Shown here: positions 38,101-49,843 of the stretch, in pieces
How the letters are laid out: each line of letters opens with the position of its first letter
How positions within the stretch are numbered: the first letter of the stretch is position 1
NCBI GenBank assembly: GCA_963513935.1
Contig: OY740769.1
Coordinates: 73,611,712 to 73,675,711 of the forward strand
Reading direction: 5' to 3'
Source of the DNA: Aphrophora alni
Taxonomy: Eukaryota > Arthropoda > Insecta > Hemiptera > Aphrophoridae
DNA length: 64,000 nt
The notes under the pieces: model-generated
Seen by the model: only the letters and a program-made list of their open reading frames with translations
Database searches by the model: none
What the model was told of the DNA's origin: nothing
Made by a program: the position numbers and the translations under genes

Positions 38101-40429
38101 AAAAGCATGCAAAGAAACGTAGCTCAAATTTATAAAGTTATGACTGTACCTCGGGGGGGGGGGGTTTGTTGGACACCACGAAAGAAGTATATGAGTGATG
38201 TGTACTTTCTGAAATGAAGTTCTGGGTCCGTTAAAGGATGCACAAGTGCCTAATACTAATAAATAATGATACTACTAAGTGCAAACACAGTCAGTACTAT
38301 TATAAGTTTTATGTGAAATTAAGTTTTAAATTATTTTTGCCTCAATAATGATAAACAAAGACCAGAGCACTGTGGTGACAATATATACAGGTGCACTTTC
38401 AAAAGTCCCTTACCACACTTGGGAATAAACAAAATAACAAAAAACTAACTTTTTGTCAAAAGTAAAATGTTTATTCCTATTAGACCCTTATAGCTATTAC
38501 AACAACAAAGTTGTCATCTTCAGAGGGAATCTTAACAAAGACATAATAATATTCGACAAGAATTGGAGATCCTTCCTCTATAACAGAAGACGTGACTCTG
38601 TTTGAAGATAAACGGAGGGATTATAAAGAGAATAGAAGATCGAAGTCTTCCAAAGCAGATGATAAGTACGTGAAAAACTACTGGCAATAGAAGTTTGGGA
38701 AGATCTGAATTATCAGTTTGTCTAAACCTGGAATGATAGACGACAATAATATTTTTAGAGCAAAATATAAGTATTTAAAAAGTGGTAAAATTATATTAAT
38801 TTCATTTTATACCAGAAGTACCATTTTCAATATATATATTTGGTGTGAAATTCCCCCCCCCCCAAGACGTTCTCAGTTTTGAAGAGTCTAAAGGACGATC
38901 ATGTTGTGACACGGCCTGTGTTTGTTTATTGACGTTGACGTAGAGGACGAGATTCAGTAATGAGGTTCATTAACTCAATGACGGCATTATTCCAAGTATG
39001 TAGGCGTAAGCACAGTTATTGCGTCACGGCGCCCGTCGCCAGCCGGTCCGTATGGATAAATTAATTGTATATAATCCTTGAGTAGATTGCTTCTAAGAAG
39101 TCCTAATGGACCCCTAAACAAAAACTGTTATCAATGAAATGTTAGATAGCTGCCTTTATTATGATAATCCTAAACATGGAAAAAACCTTTTATATTTATT
39201 GATTTTCTGGTATTAAATGTTTCATCACTTTAGAGAAACCAAATCTTATAAAAATCGTTGTTTTAGAGAAAGGTTTAGTAAATTGGGTTAAATCTAGTAA
39301 TCTTTAACTTTGACCATCTTGAAATCACTCAATATAACACATAAGAATGTCTAAGAACATAGAATTTGTTTTTGAAAAAGAGATTTTAAAAAATAAATAA
39401 AAAACAGAAATTTTGGATATTCTCTGTTAAAGCATAATAGGTAATATATTTTGAAACAGCACAAAATGGTTGAAGAAACAAAAACCCTATTACAGTAATA
39501 AATAACACAAAACATAATGCCATCTTACTAACTATACAATAATTTGTTTAATGAAAAGCTTTAAAGCAACAGTGATATTATTTTATTTTGATTTTGTTCC
39601 GTCTAAGTTTCATTATGTATATATCCAATTTGAATAATTGATTTTAACATTTATATTGTGAGTGTATTGTAAGAACGATAATTACGTATTTTGTAGCAAA
39701 CGTTTCTGAATAAAATTAAAAAATATAAATTTGACAATAACAAATGAATATTGTACAACTTTCCCACTCAACTCCAAAACCAAATGAAAAATTAATAAAG
39801 CTAATCGTCACCAAAAATAAAATTTCGTTATGTTGAACCTTGGTCGTCATCTATGAAAAAAATATTTCAATAATAGCCTACTTTTATTTCTCTTATGAAA
39901 TAAACACGTCCTCAACCTAAGTCTATTTGAATAAAATTAGCTTTTATGATGGCGGGTAAAGTGCACTTTTGTGTGGGCTTATTATTCCTGAACAGAAATA
40001 TTTTTTAACTTGAGATTTTGCACACTGGTTTGAGTCATTAATCTTCGTAATTTACCAATATTTGAACGGCAAGGTACAGTACCCTCAGACTAGGAGTGTG
40101 TCTGATGTAATAGGCGTGTCCTCCCTTCTAAAGACTGTCCCTAACCTGACTTGACGGTACAACCCATTCCAAGAAAACTAGGTACACAAATTACTGCTTA
40201 GCTACATTTAATTCTTAAAGTTTAAGTCCACGGTAATTCTTAAAAGTTAAATTTTGTAAACGTTTCATTCCTATTTACACCTATAGTATGGTTTACACAG
40301 GAGCATTTGAGGTTTCTATTTTTTTATTGGGGTTTTATCGCTGAAAGCAAATGCAATAAAAGAAGTGTGGGGGCCCCTCTTTTCCTCTCCACCTCAGACA
40401 CATTTATAATTTGAGGATACTGTAGGAGA

Positions 40430-40800
40430 AATTTCGTCTTTTATAACAGCTCCATCACTAGTTTTAAAATAACTTTTTACTAACAACTCACGAACATGTA
40501 TTTTTTGAAGAGATGGAGACTAATACGTTTTGTTTGGATAATAGGGGATGCAATTTAGGAAAATTTGATCAAAATCGTTTGATCTAAATAATAAAATAGT
40601 AACTTTGTTATTTTTTCTTATGGAATTTACCCCGAATTTTCAGTTATCAAACAACAATAAAAATGCCCCGAGATATGGCCAACATATTCATACATACCTA
40701 ATTTAATTAAAATCAGTCCACACGTTTGTGCTTTAGATCATTATATATACGAGAGACAGACAGTCGACAAACCGACTTCATTCAAAAAACCACTTAAAGG
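40430..40800. repeat. Dispersed repeat, allele of copy 2
   Basis: Counterpart of 20986-21350, with small substitutions. Confidence 0.6.
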
Positions 40801-42310
40801 TATCTTAAAACGAATATATTCCCAAGAAACTCCACATAGATTTTTGTCCTATATATTTATTTAATTATTTATTTTTATGGCCGTATACAAAATACAATTG
40901 CATTGCCATAGTGAATTTCAATTATTACATAAACAATACATCAAATAAATTAACAAAAATTGTTTAACAGTCACTCAATACATACTAGACAATATAAAAA
41001 AAAAATTTCAGAAATAATTCCAATAATCAATTAATCGAAAAACAACAAAATAGTGAGCGACAAAATTAAACTAATATTAACGTTCACAATACAGGCCATG
41101 TATAATGAAGAGAAAGAGATCACATCCATCATGTCAAGGTTCAGGCATACAGTGCACAAACTCCTCCACAGAATAGAAACAACTAGACAATAGTAGCTGT
41201 CTAAGGGTGTTTTAAATGGTAAAAAATCCTGATGGATATACATTTTCCTACACTAATTTTCCTAACAGCATTTATTTATATAATTGAAAACTAAAATAAA
41301 ACCTAATGTTTAAACAATTTAAGAAGATTTAAAACTATTTTCTATTTATTCAAGATATTACCTATTTAAAATTGTAAAGAGGTTTTCAAAACAAATGTGG
41401 CCTATTTTAAATTTAATAACTGGGCAAAAGAGTATTAAAATTATCTTAGATTTCTTATTAATGAAAAAACTGAAGATTACCCTGTTGGGTCATAAATTTA
41501 GCATTTATTTTGGCCAAATGTAAGTTTTTGATTTCTGAGTGTGTTAATGGAAATAAGAATTATGCGGATACACGATTTAGTCAGGTGGGAGGTGTTTTTA
41601 GACCCAATGTTAAAGGATGATATTATAAGTGGTTTTTTTTTGAAAATCTAAATCTTCGGGTATTGATAATACTAATTTTGAGTTAGTTAAAGCTGTAAAC
41701 TTTTAGACATATTACGATAAATAATTTTAGTTTCATTTGGTTATTTTTATACTAAGTTTAAAGAAGTAATTATAGTAATTTTTTACACATTTCTCTTGTT
41801 TAAAATTATCTCTTAGAAATTATTTATGCAAAAATTCATTTTCAATGTAAATCAATATGGTTTTGGGCAAGGTTTGAGTACTGAATATAAGTTGTCAAAT
41901 TTATTGAAAAATATAAAATGATAGTTTAAATTATGGTAAGAAAATAATAGGTTGTTTCTTGACATTTTTGGAATGAATATTGTAATATAATAACCTTAGA
42001 AAAAAATTTTAATATCCAAGATAAAATGCCCTTGAGCAAGTTGAACGTGTAAAGAAGTGTGATGCAATAAAGATGTCTGCGGTTTATTAAAGGAAATGAA
42101 GTTTTAAAGTATGGACACGAGGATTATTATCTACAGGGAAATATAAGAGAAAAAAACGTTTATTAAATTTAATAACCCTAAGTTTAAGGGAACCATGGCC
42201 TTCAGATATCTTGAGATTCTTAGTAATTGTTGTCGTATCATATATAAAAATGGGATGAATCCTTTAAAAGTAATTATTTCGATTCTATAATGAAAATTCA
42301 AAAACAATTT

Positions 42311-42530
42311 TAGAAAAATAGGTCAAAGTAGAATTGAAGACACAAACCACTTTCAACGATAATTAAAATGTTACCTCTTAAGATGTGAGAACTACTGTAG
42401 TTTCTCTGTTATTTGTCTTTTTACATTTTATTTTATGTAATTTGTTTTTGTAATGCGATTTCAATTATAGACTATTATGTCTACAGGAGTAGTTCGCGCG
42501 CGCGTATTTGTGTGTGTGTGTGTGCGTTTT
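42311..42530. other. Unique flank beyond the duplicated block
   Basis: First sequence past the end of the overlap, with no counterpart elsewhere in the window. It ends in GCGCGCGCG and a (TG)n patch. No gene. Confidence 0.6.
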
Positions 42531-42560
42531 CCTAACCTAACCTAACCTAACCTAAACTAA
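42531..42560. repeat. Interstitial telomere-like repeat (CCTAA)5
   Basis: Five perfect CCTAA units followed by a variant ACTAA. TTAGG is the ancestral arthropod telomere repeat. Smaller related runs occur near 11138, 53930 and 62989. Confidence 0.8.
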
Positions 42561-42862
42561 CACTTTTTTCTATTTTTTTTAGGTCAGTTAGACTGTTAAA
42601 ATTGGGCAGTGCTATTTTAAGTTCTAGTAAGGAAATTTTGGTTATTCTTCAGTTTTAGTACATTTTATTTCGTATTTTTAGTGTAGTGACAGTTTGTTCT
42701 TTTTCTTTCCATATGATCATCTGTTTTGATCATTCCGTTCTCTTCTACTTTTCTATAAAAAAATATGATGAATAAGATTAATTCGAAATATTAAAACATT
42801 TTTTATTGTTTCTAATCTTTTTTAAATTTATACATATACGTATTTGTTGATATTTATGTGGG

Positions 42863-43002
<140 letters not shown>

Positions 43003-43063
43003 TATCACAGCTACCTTTCCGGGCATACTCACTCGTCCTGTAAAGTACTTCTGGGGATGTTGT

Positions 43064-43089
43064 CCCTTGTGGGGATATCCCCACAAGGG
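43064..43089. repeat. Perfect 26-bp palindrome
   Basis: Half-site CCCTTGTGGGGAT followed at once by its exact inverse, with no spacer. It sits 64 bp from the (GA)n tract. The word ATCCCCA is found repeatedly around the other (GA)n locus at 52.6-53.3 kb. Confidence 0.85.
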
Positions 43090-44479
43090 CAAGCGGCCTA
43101 AATCAAGTTTATATGTAATATACATATACTTTTAAGCATATTAGATCGAAAATAAAAATATTTTTAAATATCCCCTAAAATAGCTTTTGGGACGACAGCT
43201 TTAGTTTTGAAGAGAGACCACCAGGGCTGCGCTGAACGCAATACTCTCTCCTATAGAAGAGATTCGGGCTTTAGCCCTAAAGGTGACTTATGGGGCTCTT
43301 GAGTATGATTGGTCCATTCAAATTCGAGAGAAAAGAGCAAGTTGGTTAATGCCTTTGTGAGGATACCAAAATATTTGTATGTAGACTGCAACGAACGTCA
43401 CTATGCCTTTGGGGACATTGTTGCCAGATGGAACAGATCCAGTGTTGCCGTCAATTGCACCTTTCATAAACTTAGAGTTCAGTCCGTTTGTCCATTTCAA
43501 TTTCTTAGAGGTGGTTGTATACTTGTTGCTTCTTTGCGTTATTTGAATGTGTGCAATATATATTATAAATTACATAAGTTATTCGCCATTCTAAATAATT
43601 AGTCCCTTTAAAGAGTTCTACCTTTTATATGAAATGGAAAAACTATTTATCTGTTTACGTCGAAAAGTGTTTGTATATCAGATATAAATTTGTCAGATTT
43701 TTACATAATATATATCACTAGTTTTAAAGAACAAAATTATCTTTATTAAATATTTTGTTACATATTTTATGTATGAATTAATCAATTAGGAATGGTTACG
43801 TAGTAATTTATCTAGGAGACCAATTTATATTGGAAACTTTGGTTACAAACTGAAATGAAATAAAAGATGTATTAAAAATCCATAATATGGTATAGTTTTG
43901 GGTTTTTGGAATAGTAATATATTACTGTTCATATTCTTCCCAGAAACAATGTACAGTTTTATTAAAAATAATAATTGTTTTAGAGTAAATTCAATAATCA
44001 ATACATTTTACTTAGTACAACTTATTATAAAATTGCATTAGTTTTAATTCAACCCATCCTACTTTTACTCCTTATTTCTAAACATCCAATGAAAATGAAA
44101 ATGTATTTCATTTATATTTTTAAATGATATATGAAATGTTTTTTATTCCCAGTTATTCTTGACAAGTGGTAATAGAATGTACAAATTCTCTGATTCAAAA
44201 AATGTGATGTATTTTAACTTTATACAATTAAATATTATACAGTTCAATTGGCAATGACAATAGAGGGTTGAGATGTTATTTCAAGGTTTAGAATGAAAAA
44301 TTTTATAAATATGTTACACAATTATAACATATATCATGTTTATATAATTATGTTTATTTATACAAATAAATATAGTCTATAGTTCAATAGTATAGTGGAT
44401 TCTTTTTATTGTTTGTTTTTAGTTATTATGGGGTTGTTATGCAACAAGGCATGGTTAATCATGTATAACTTGTGTTAAC
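43090..44479. other. No supported gene; GC-richer patch at 43.18-43.55 kb
   Basis: The patch at 43180-43550 is richer in GC than its surroundings and carries an open frame of 97 codons at 43309-43602 on the plus strand, but that frame has no ATG and no recognisable domain. It may be a repeat fragment or an old exon. The rest is AT-rich and empty. Confidence 0.4.
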
Positions 44480-46035
44480 AACTGTTGATGGAATTTAATT
44501 GTGAATTCAAAAATGTTTTGATATTTCAAATCCGTTCAGTGGTTTTCGAGATACAAATGATTTAATAAAGTCGTGTCATCGCATTTCAATAAAATGCAAA
44601 CGCTAATGTACGCGGGTTTTTAAATTGTGTATATTTTGGGAACCGTTGAATGGATGTTAACTATCTAAAGAAATTTAAATTCACAATTAAATTGTCTATA
44701 AATTGGTGTATCAGAATATTACTACAGCGATTAATAAACCAACAAAAATAGCAGTATTGTCCATACTTTTCTATCAGAAATACAGCATACAATTAACAGC
44801 TGATCAAGTACTTATAAGCGCGTAACGTACTCAACAAAAATTGATATATATTTTTAACCGTTTAATGGATTTTTGTTTTGAAAAAATATTTGAATTCACA
44901 ATAAAATTATCTATAAAATCATTATGAGTAGGCTACTTGTTGTTAGGTTAATTTGTATTAAAAACCACGATAAATTGTATTTAATTCGTTTTAAGTATAC
45001 ATTGGCGTAAATTAATTCAAATAGCTAAACTATAATTGTCCATACATAAAAACATAAAACTGACAATTTATAGTAAATTTTATGAGGAATCCGAATCCGT
45101 TTTAAAAAATAACTTCCGATAATTAGTTTTCGATATATAAGCGTTTTTGTACTATCGCCTGCCCAATTTTTATACTCTCTGTACGAAAATCAAAACCGAG
45201 TACGCGGGTTTACTAAATTGTGTTTATTTCTAGAACCGTGGAACGGATGTTAATTACCTAAAGAAAATTGAATTCACAATTAAATTTTCTATAAATTGGT
45301 ATATCAGAATATTACCAAAGAGATTAATAAACGTGAGTAATAAACCAATAAACATAGCAGTATTTAGAAATCGTTTATAATTTTGAGCGATTACTATTAA
45401 CGTTCATAAATCAAAAAACATTTTATATATCATTTTCAAATTTTTGTAGGTTTTTTATATAGTCATATAGAATATTTCCTGAAAATGTTAACAAAATATA
45501 TAAATAAAAAGACTAGGCCTATACAAGTTATAATTTGACGCTATTTTCAACCAAACCGATAGATGTAAACTGTTGTAAATTGTTTAATTATAATTATACT
45601 ATTAGCATAGATCTGATAGTTTATAGAAAATTTAATTGTGAATTCAAAATTTTTTTGATATTTCAAATCCGTTCGGTAGTTTTCGAGATACAAATGATTT
45701 AATTAAGGCGTGTCATTGCATTTCAATAAAATTCAAACGCTAATGTACACGGGTTTACTAAATTGTGTTTATTTCGAGAACCGTAGAATGGATGTTAATT
45801 ATCTAAAGAAAATTGAATTCACAATTAAATTTTCTATAAATTGGTATATCATATTACTACAGCGATTAATAAACGTATGTAATAAACCAATAATAATAGC
45901 AATATTTAGAAATCGGTTACTATTTTGCTATAAACGTTCATAAATCAAAAAAATATGTATATATCATTTTCAAATTGTTGTATGATTTTTTATATAGTCA
46001 TAAAGAACATTTCCTGAAAATTTTAATAAAATCTT
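44480..46035. repeat. AT-rich foldback repeat array, left part
   Basis: Partly tandem units sharing GAACCGTNGAANGGATGTTAA, TTGAATTCACAATTAAATTT and its inverse AAATTTAATTGTGAATTCAA, and AATCCGTTCGGTGGTTTTCG. The phrase CGGGTTTACTAAATTGTG-like recurs at about 44609, 45204 and 45748, giving spacings of about 595 and 544 bp. A nearly full unit of about 895 bp runs from 44841 to 45735; its two ends are inverted relatives of each other. No coding frame. Confidence 0.75.
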
Positions 46036-46331
46036 TATTTAATATAATCTTTATAACGAAAATTCGTTATCAAACTTCTTAAGAGTTTGAAAAAAATAAT
46101 AAGTAGCGGTCCTATGATATGTACAAAACGCCGACCGCAATACAGACCGGTGTCGTATACAGCTAAAAAAAACTGTTTTTTCAGAGCTCGTTGATTCGAC
46201 AGAAAAACTGTTGCGAGATTCGTCTGTCTATGGAAGTAAGGAAGGACAAAATTCTGCTGGAAGGACAAATCTAAAACAAACATCTCTGGTCGGAAATTAA
46301 TCAAAATAGGCCAAAAATAGTCTTCAGATAG

Positions 46332-46720
46332 TATGTAGACGATACTATAGTACTTTTCTATGGCAACAATAGATAATTAAAAACTCTGATTAACTTCGTA
46401 AACACAATGCATCCAAAACTCCAATTCACGGTTGAAGTGAAACAAATAACAATTAAAACTTTTTAGACCTATCAATTTCAAAAATAAACAATAGTGTTAA
46501 GTTCAACATCTATAGAAAACCTACCACAACAAACCAGACTATACACGCTTCTTCCCATCATCCATGTCATATAAAAATGGCAGCTTACAATAATTTCGTT
46601 AACAGGCTAGCCTCAGTACCTCTAGACAAGAAGAAGTATGAACAGGAAGTAAACATAATTAAACCCATCGCAGTATACAATTGGTACAAGAGCTCAGATA
46701 TCGACCAACTCATCAGGTAA
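46332..46720 (+). pseudogene. Penelope-like reverse transcriptase, C-terminal remnant
   Basis: The catalytic box YVDDTIVLF lies at 46332, followed after a stop by LINFVNTMHPKLQFTVEV. Another frame at 46493-46720 reads FNIYRKPTTTNQ, then HIKMAAYNNFVNRLASVPLD and a conserved IIKPIAVYN patch. Penelope-family RTs have exactly these blocks (YRKPT, HP-HK-A, PL) after the YVDD box. At least two in-frame stops and one frame shift are present before position 46493, so the copy is dead. It joins the endonuclease remnant after a ~70-bp gap. Confidence 0.75.
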
Positions 46721-46789
46721 CATACAAATAAGAAACCCATTATTAAAAAGAAAAAGCAAACTTACGTCTCCACAGAATATGGATCAGCA

Positions 46790-47285
46790 TTGAGTCATAC
46801 TCCAAAACGTAGACTGGCTAAAGAGAGCGTAACCGTTGCTTTCAATACCTCAAACAAACTATACTATTTTTTAAATAACCCAAAAAAAGACATACATAAT
46901 GACAAACACGATAAGACTGCCACATACAATATCACTTGTTATAGGCCTACAGTAATGAATGTCCGAATTTTTATATAGGACAGACTGCCCGCTCTTTCAA
47001 CAAAAGTTTTAAGGAACACTTCCCTAAGAGGACTTCATATACAAACTCTGCTTTTGGTGAACATCTTATCAACAAAAACGATAAATACACAGATATCTAA
47101 CCTAACATGGAGATATTGCAACAAAAGTTTGGTGTCAATTCCCAAACACGGTTACGGCTTGCCAACGTCAAAGCAAGTGCCAATTCACTCAAATATCAGC
47201 CACAAAAATATTCCCGAATTAAATATACCAACAAATAAAATAAAACGTCAATTATTGAATATATTTGGTCACATTTTCTAAAAAT
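46790..47285 (+). pseudogene. Penelope-like linker and GIY-YIG endonuclease remnant
   Basis: First frame (46790-46978) has VTVAFNTSNKLYYFLNNPKK and ends near TYNITC, the linker pattern before the endonuclease. A short insertion or rearrangement then shifts the frame, and 46954-47097 reads NECPNFYIGQTARSFNKSF followed by KEHF, with the active-site tyrosine, the YIGQT turn and the conserved arginine of GIY-YIG nucleases. A TAA at 47098 ends it, with PNMEILQQK continuing beyond in the same frame, so the stop is internal to the old protein. In live elements this nuclease nicks the target DNA to prime reverse transcription. Confidence 0.78.
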
Positions 47286-47464
47286 TAAATTAAATTCTTG
47301 GTATCTTTTAAAATTTTTAAAGTTATTACTAGAAACATGTAGTTATAATCACTGATCATACCTGAACAAAGGCTACATAATGAAACAATGGTAGGCCTAT
47401 CAGTCGTGAAATTAAATTCAAGTTCGGGATGTTGGGGTATTCGGTAACGTAGGCTACTCAACAT
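47286..47464. other. Short junction without features
   Basis: Sequence between the Penelope-like remnant and the resumed foldback unit. Contains one GTAGGCCTATC. Confidence 0.4.
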
Positions 47465-48339
47465 TATTTATATATATTTTTAACCGTTTGATGGATTTTT
47501 GTTTTGAAAAAATATTTGAATTCACAATAAAATTTTCTATAAAATCTTTATTAGTAGGCTACTAGTTGTTAGGTTAACTTGTATTAAAAACCATGATGAA
47601 TTGTATATTTTAAATATGCATTGGCGTAAATTAATTCAAAAAGTTAAACTATAATTGTCCGTACATATAAACATAAAATTTATAATTTATAGTATTTTTT
47701 ATGAGGAATCCAAATCCGTTTTAAAAAATAAGCGTTTTTGTACTATCGCGTACCCAATTTGTATACTCTCTGTACGAAAATCAAAACAGAATACGTTGGT
47801 TTACTAAATTGTGTTTATTTCGAGAACCGTTAAACGGATGTTAATTATCTAAAAAAAAATTGAATTCACAATTCTATACATTTTATATAATTTGGTATAT
47901 CAGAATATAACTACAGCGATTAATAAACGTATGTAGCCTAATAAACCAATAAAAATAGCAGTATTTAGAAATCGTTTACATTTTTGCTATACACGTTCAT
48001 AAATCAAAACATTGTGTATATATCATTTTCAAATTTTTGTATGATTTTTATATAGTCATATAGAACATTTCCTGAAAATTTTAACAAAATCTATAAATAA
48101 ATAGACTAGGCCTATACAAGTTATAATTTGACACTATTTTCAACCAGACCGATAGCGGTAAATGGTTGTAAATTGTTTAATTATTATTAGTCTAGATATG
48201 ATAGTTATAGAAGTCTAGCTTTGATAGTTTATAGAAAATTTAATTGTGAATTCAAAAATGTTTTGATATTTCAAATCCGTTGGGTGGTTTTCGAGATGCA
48301 AATGATTTAAAAAAGGCGTATCGTCGCATTTCAATAAAG
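47465..48339. repeat. AT-rich foldback repeat unit, right copy
   Basis: Colinear with 44841-45735 from TATATTTTTAACCGTTTGATG to GCATTTCAATAAAGTTC, with many substitutions and small deletions. It abuts the palindromic element at 48340. Confidence 0.8.
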
Positions 48340-48702
48340 TTCACAAAAAGTTTAGGTTACTTTATTTATTTGAAAATTTATTTATATATTTTATGAAATT
48401 TATTTCAATGTTGTTTTGAAGAAATTTGTTTTTTCGTTGTAAAGTAATTAAATTTTATTGTATCTTGATGAAATTTTCACAACATGTACGTATATATTTT
48501 GTTGTCATAATTATTAAATTTTATTTAATTTTGTTAATTAGTTAAGAGAAATTGTTTTTTTTTGTTGTAAATCAATAAAATTTTACTATATCTTGATGAT
48601 TTTTTCACAAAATGTGTATAAATATATTAGTAAGAAGTGTGGTAAATTTTGTTTAAATCTCTCAATTCGTTTAAAAAATATATATCGAAATAGACGATGA
48701 TT

Positions 48703-48768
<66 letters not shown>

Positions 48769-48949
48769 AACGAATAAACAGATTTAAATAAATTTTAACA
48801 CATCTATTAATTAATATTTGTACACATTTGGTGAAAATTTCATCAAGATACAATAAAATTTAATTACTTTACAACGAAAAAACTAATTTCTTCGCTACTT
48901 TTAACAACATTGAAGTAGATTTTAACAAGTAACCTAAACTTTTTGTGAA
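48340..48949. mobile_element. Palindromic foldback MITE with (TA)n centre
   Basis: Outer inverted repeats start TTCACAAAAAGTTTAGGTTA and end AAGTAACCTAAACTTTTTGTGAA. Inside them a ~70-bp stretch around GTATCTTGATGAAATTTTCAC (left) is repeated inverted near 48836-48900 (right). The left arm has an additional diverged tandem copy at 48540-48620. No coding capacity. The long arms around a (TA)n tract would form a cruciform. Confidence 0.8.
48705..48766. repeat. (TA)n microsatellite
   Basis: About 62 bp of TA at the centre of the palindromic element. Confidence 0.95.
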
Positions 48950-49066
48950 ATAATGACAAATTTGTACATGGTTTTATTAAATTGTTACTAAAAATCCCCA
49001 TAAGAAATACATAGTAAAATATATTTGTTGGTATATTTTTTTGGTTAATATACATTTAAGTTTGAT

Positions 49067-49843
49067 TTGTCTCTCAGTGCAAAGCCGGATCGGGCCAGCT
49101 ATATATACTATGTGGGCCATTCCGATCCCACAGAAACTAAAGACGCACGATGGGTATTTCGAGCAAAAAAAACTGCGAAAATTGATAACGCAAACCATCA
49201 TGACGAGATGAACGCCACAGCATTTGAAGAGTGGTTCTCAGGAATTCTGCATTTACTTCCACCTGACAGCGTCATTGTTATGGATAATGCGTCATACCAC
49301 AGTCAGACAGTCAATAAAATCCCAAAAATGAGTTGGAAGAAGATTCACATCCAAGAATGGCTCACAGACAACGGCGTGAATTTCAATCCGAAGAACGTGA
49401 AGGCAGAGCTCCTAGAACTCATCCCTATTCACTTGAAATTACAGGCCAAGGTTTATAAAATCGACAAAATGGCTGAGGAGTGTGGTCACACAGTGCTGCG
49501 GTTGCCCCCTTACCATTGTGACCTGAACCCCATCGAGCTGGTGTGGGCCACAGTGAAAAATGAAGTTGCGAAGAAGAATGCTGATTATTCTCTGAATACC
49601 GTAGAAGTTCTGTTACACAATGCATTGAACAATATTTCTTCGGAGGATTGGAGTAAGTGCGTCACTCACGTGAAGAAAGTTGAGGACATGATGTGGGAGG
49701 TGGATGCCATCAGCGATGATTTGCACGACAGGATCATAGTGTTGGATGCTGGGAACGACGACGACACAGAAGATGAAGACTCCCACAGTGACCAGATTGA
49801 AGTAAGTGATGATTCATCTGATGATTTGGCTATTCCTCTCTAA
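49067..49843 (+). CDS. Tc1/mariner-superfamily transposase, N-terminally truncated
   Basis: 258 open codons, starting at a TTG with no usable ATG upstream, so the true N-terminus (helix-turn-helix domains and first catalytic Asp) is missing. What remains is the DDE core: WVFRAKKT, DEMNATAFEEWF, then VIVMDNASYHS with the second Asp, and LPPYHCDLNPIELVWATVK with the final Glu. Eighty-three residues separate the two, far more than the 34-37 of classical Tc1 and mariner. The acidic tail (DAGNDDDTEDEDSHSD) is common in this insect group. Transposases of this type excise and insert the element at TA. Base composition is GC-richer than the neighbours, as expected of a fairly recent arrival. The intact frame suggests a young truncated copy. 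Confidence 0.85.
   Translation: MSLSAKPDRASYIYYVGHSDPTETKDARWVFRAKKTAKIDNANHHDEMNATAFEEWFSGILHLLPPDSVIVMDNASYHSQTVNKIPKMSWKKIHIQEWLTDNGVNFNPKNVKAELLELIPIHLKLQAKVYKIDKMAEECGHTVLRLPPYHCDLNPIELVWATVKNEVAKKNADYSLNTVEVLLHNALNNISSEDWSKCVTHVKKVEDMMWEVDAISDDLHDRIIVLDAGNDDDTEDEDSHSDQIEVSDDSSDDLAIPL

Larger units (their letters stand above)
32550..42310. repeat. Second copy of the duplicated block (haplotype B), empty of the Gypsy element
   Basis: Begins in (GA)n directly after the gap, colinear with 12991-22652 and then, across the uninterrupted site GTAT at 42109-42112, with 32142-32349. It holds the same repeats and the same lack of genes as copy A. Indels set it apart, such as the missing stretch near 36265 and the extra GACGTT near 38934. 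Confidence 0.9.
46325..47285 (+). mobile_element. Penelope-like element, decayed
   Basis: A reverse transcriptase tail is followed by a GIY-YIG endonuclease on the same strand, an arrangement specific to Penelope-like retroelements. Stops and frame changes interrupt every part. The 5' portion of RT cannot be traced above about 46325; the element is 5'-truncated or too worn. It sits between two parts of the foldback array, as if inserted into it. Confidence 0.75.

Noticed and set aside
43309..43602. 97-codon plus-strand frame
   Set aside because: Begins at TTG, has no methionine at all, and shows no known domain.
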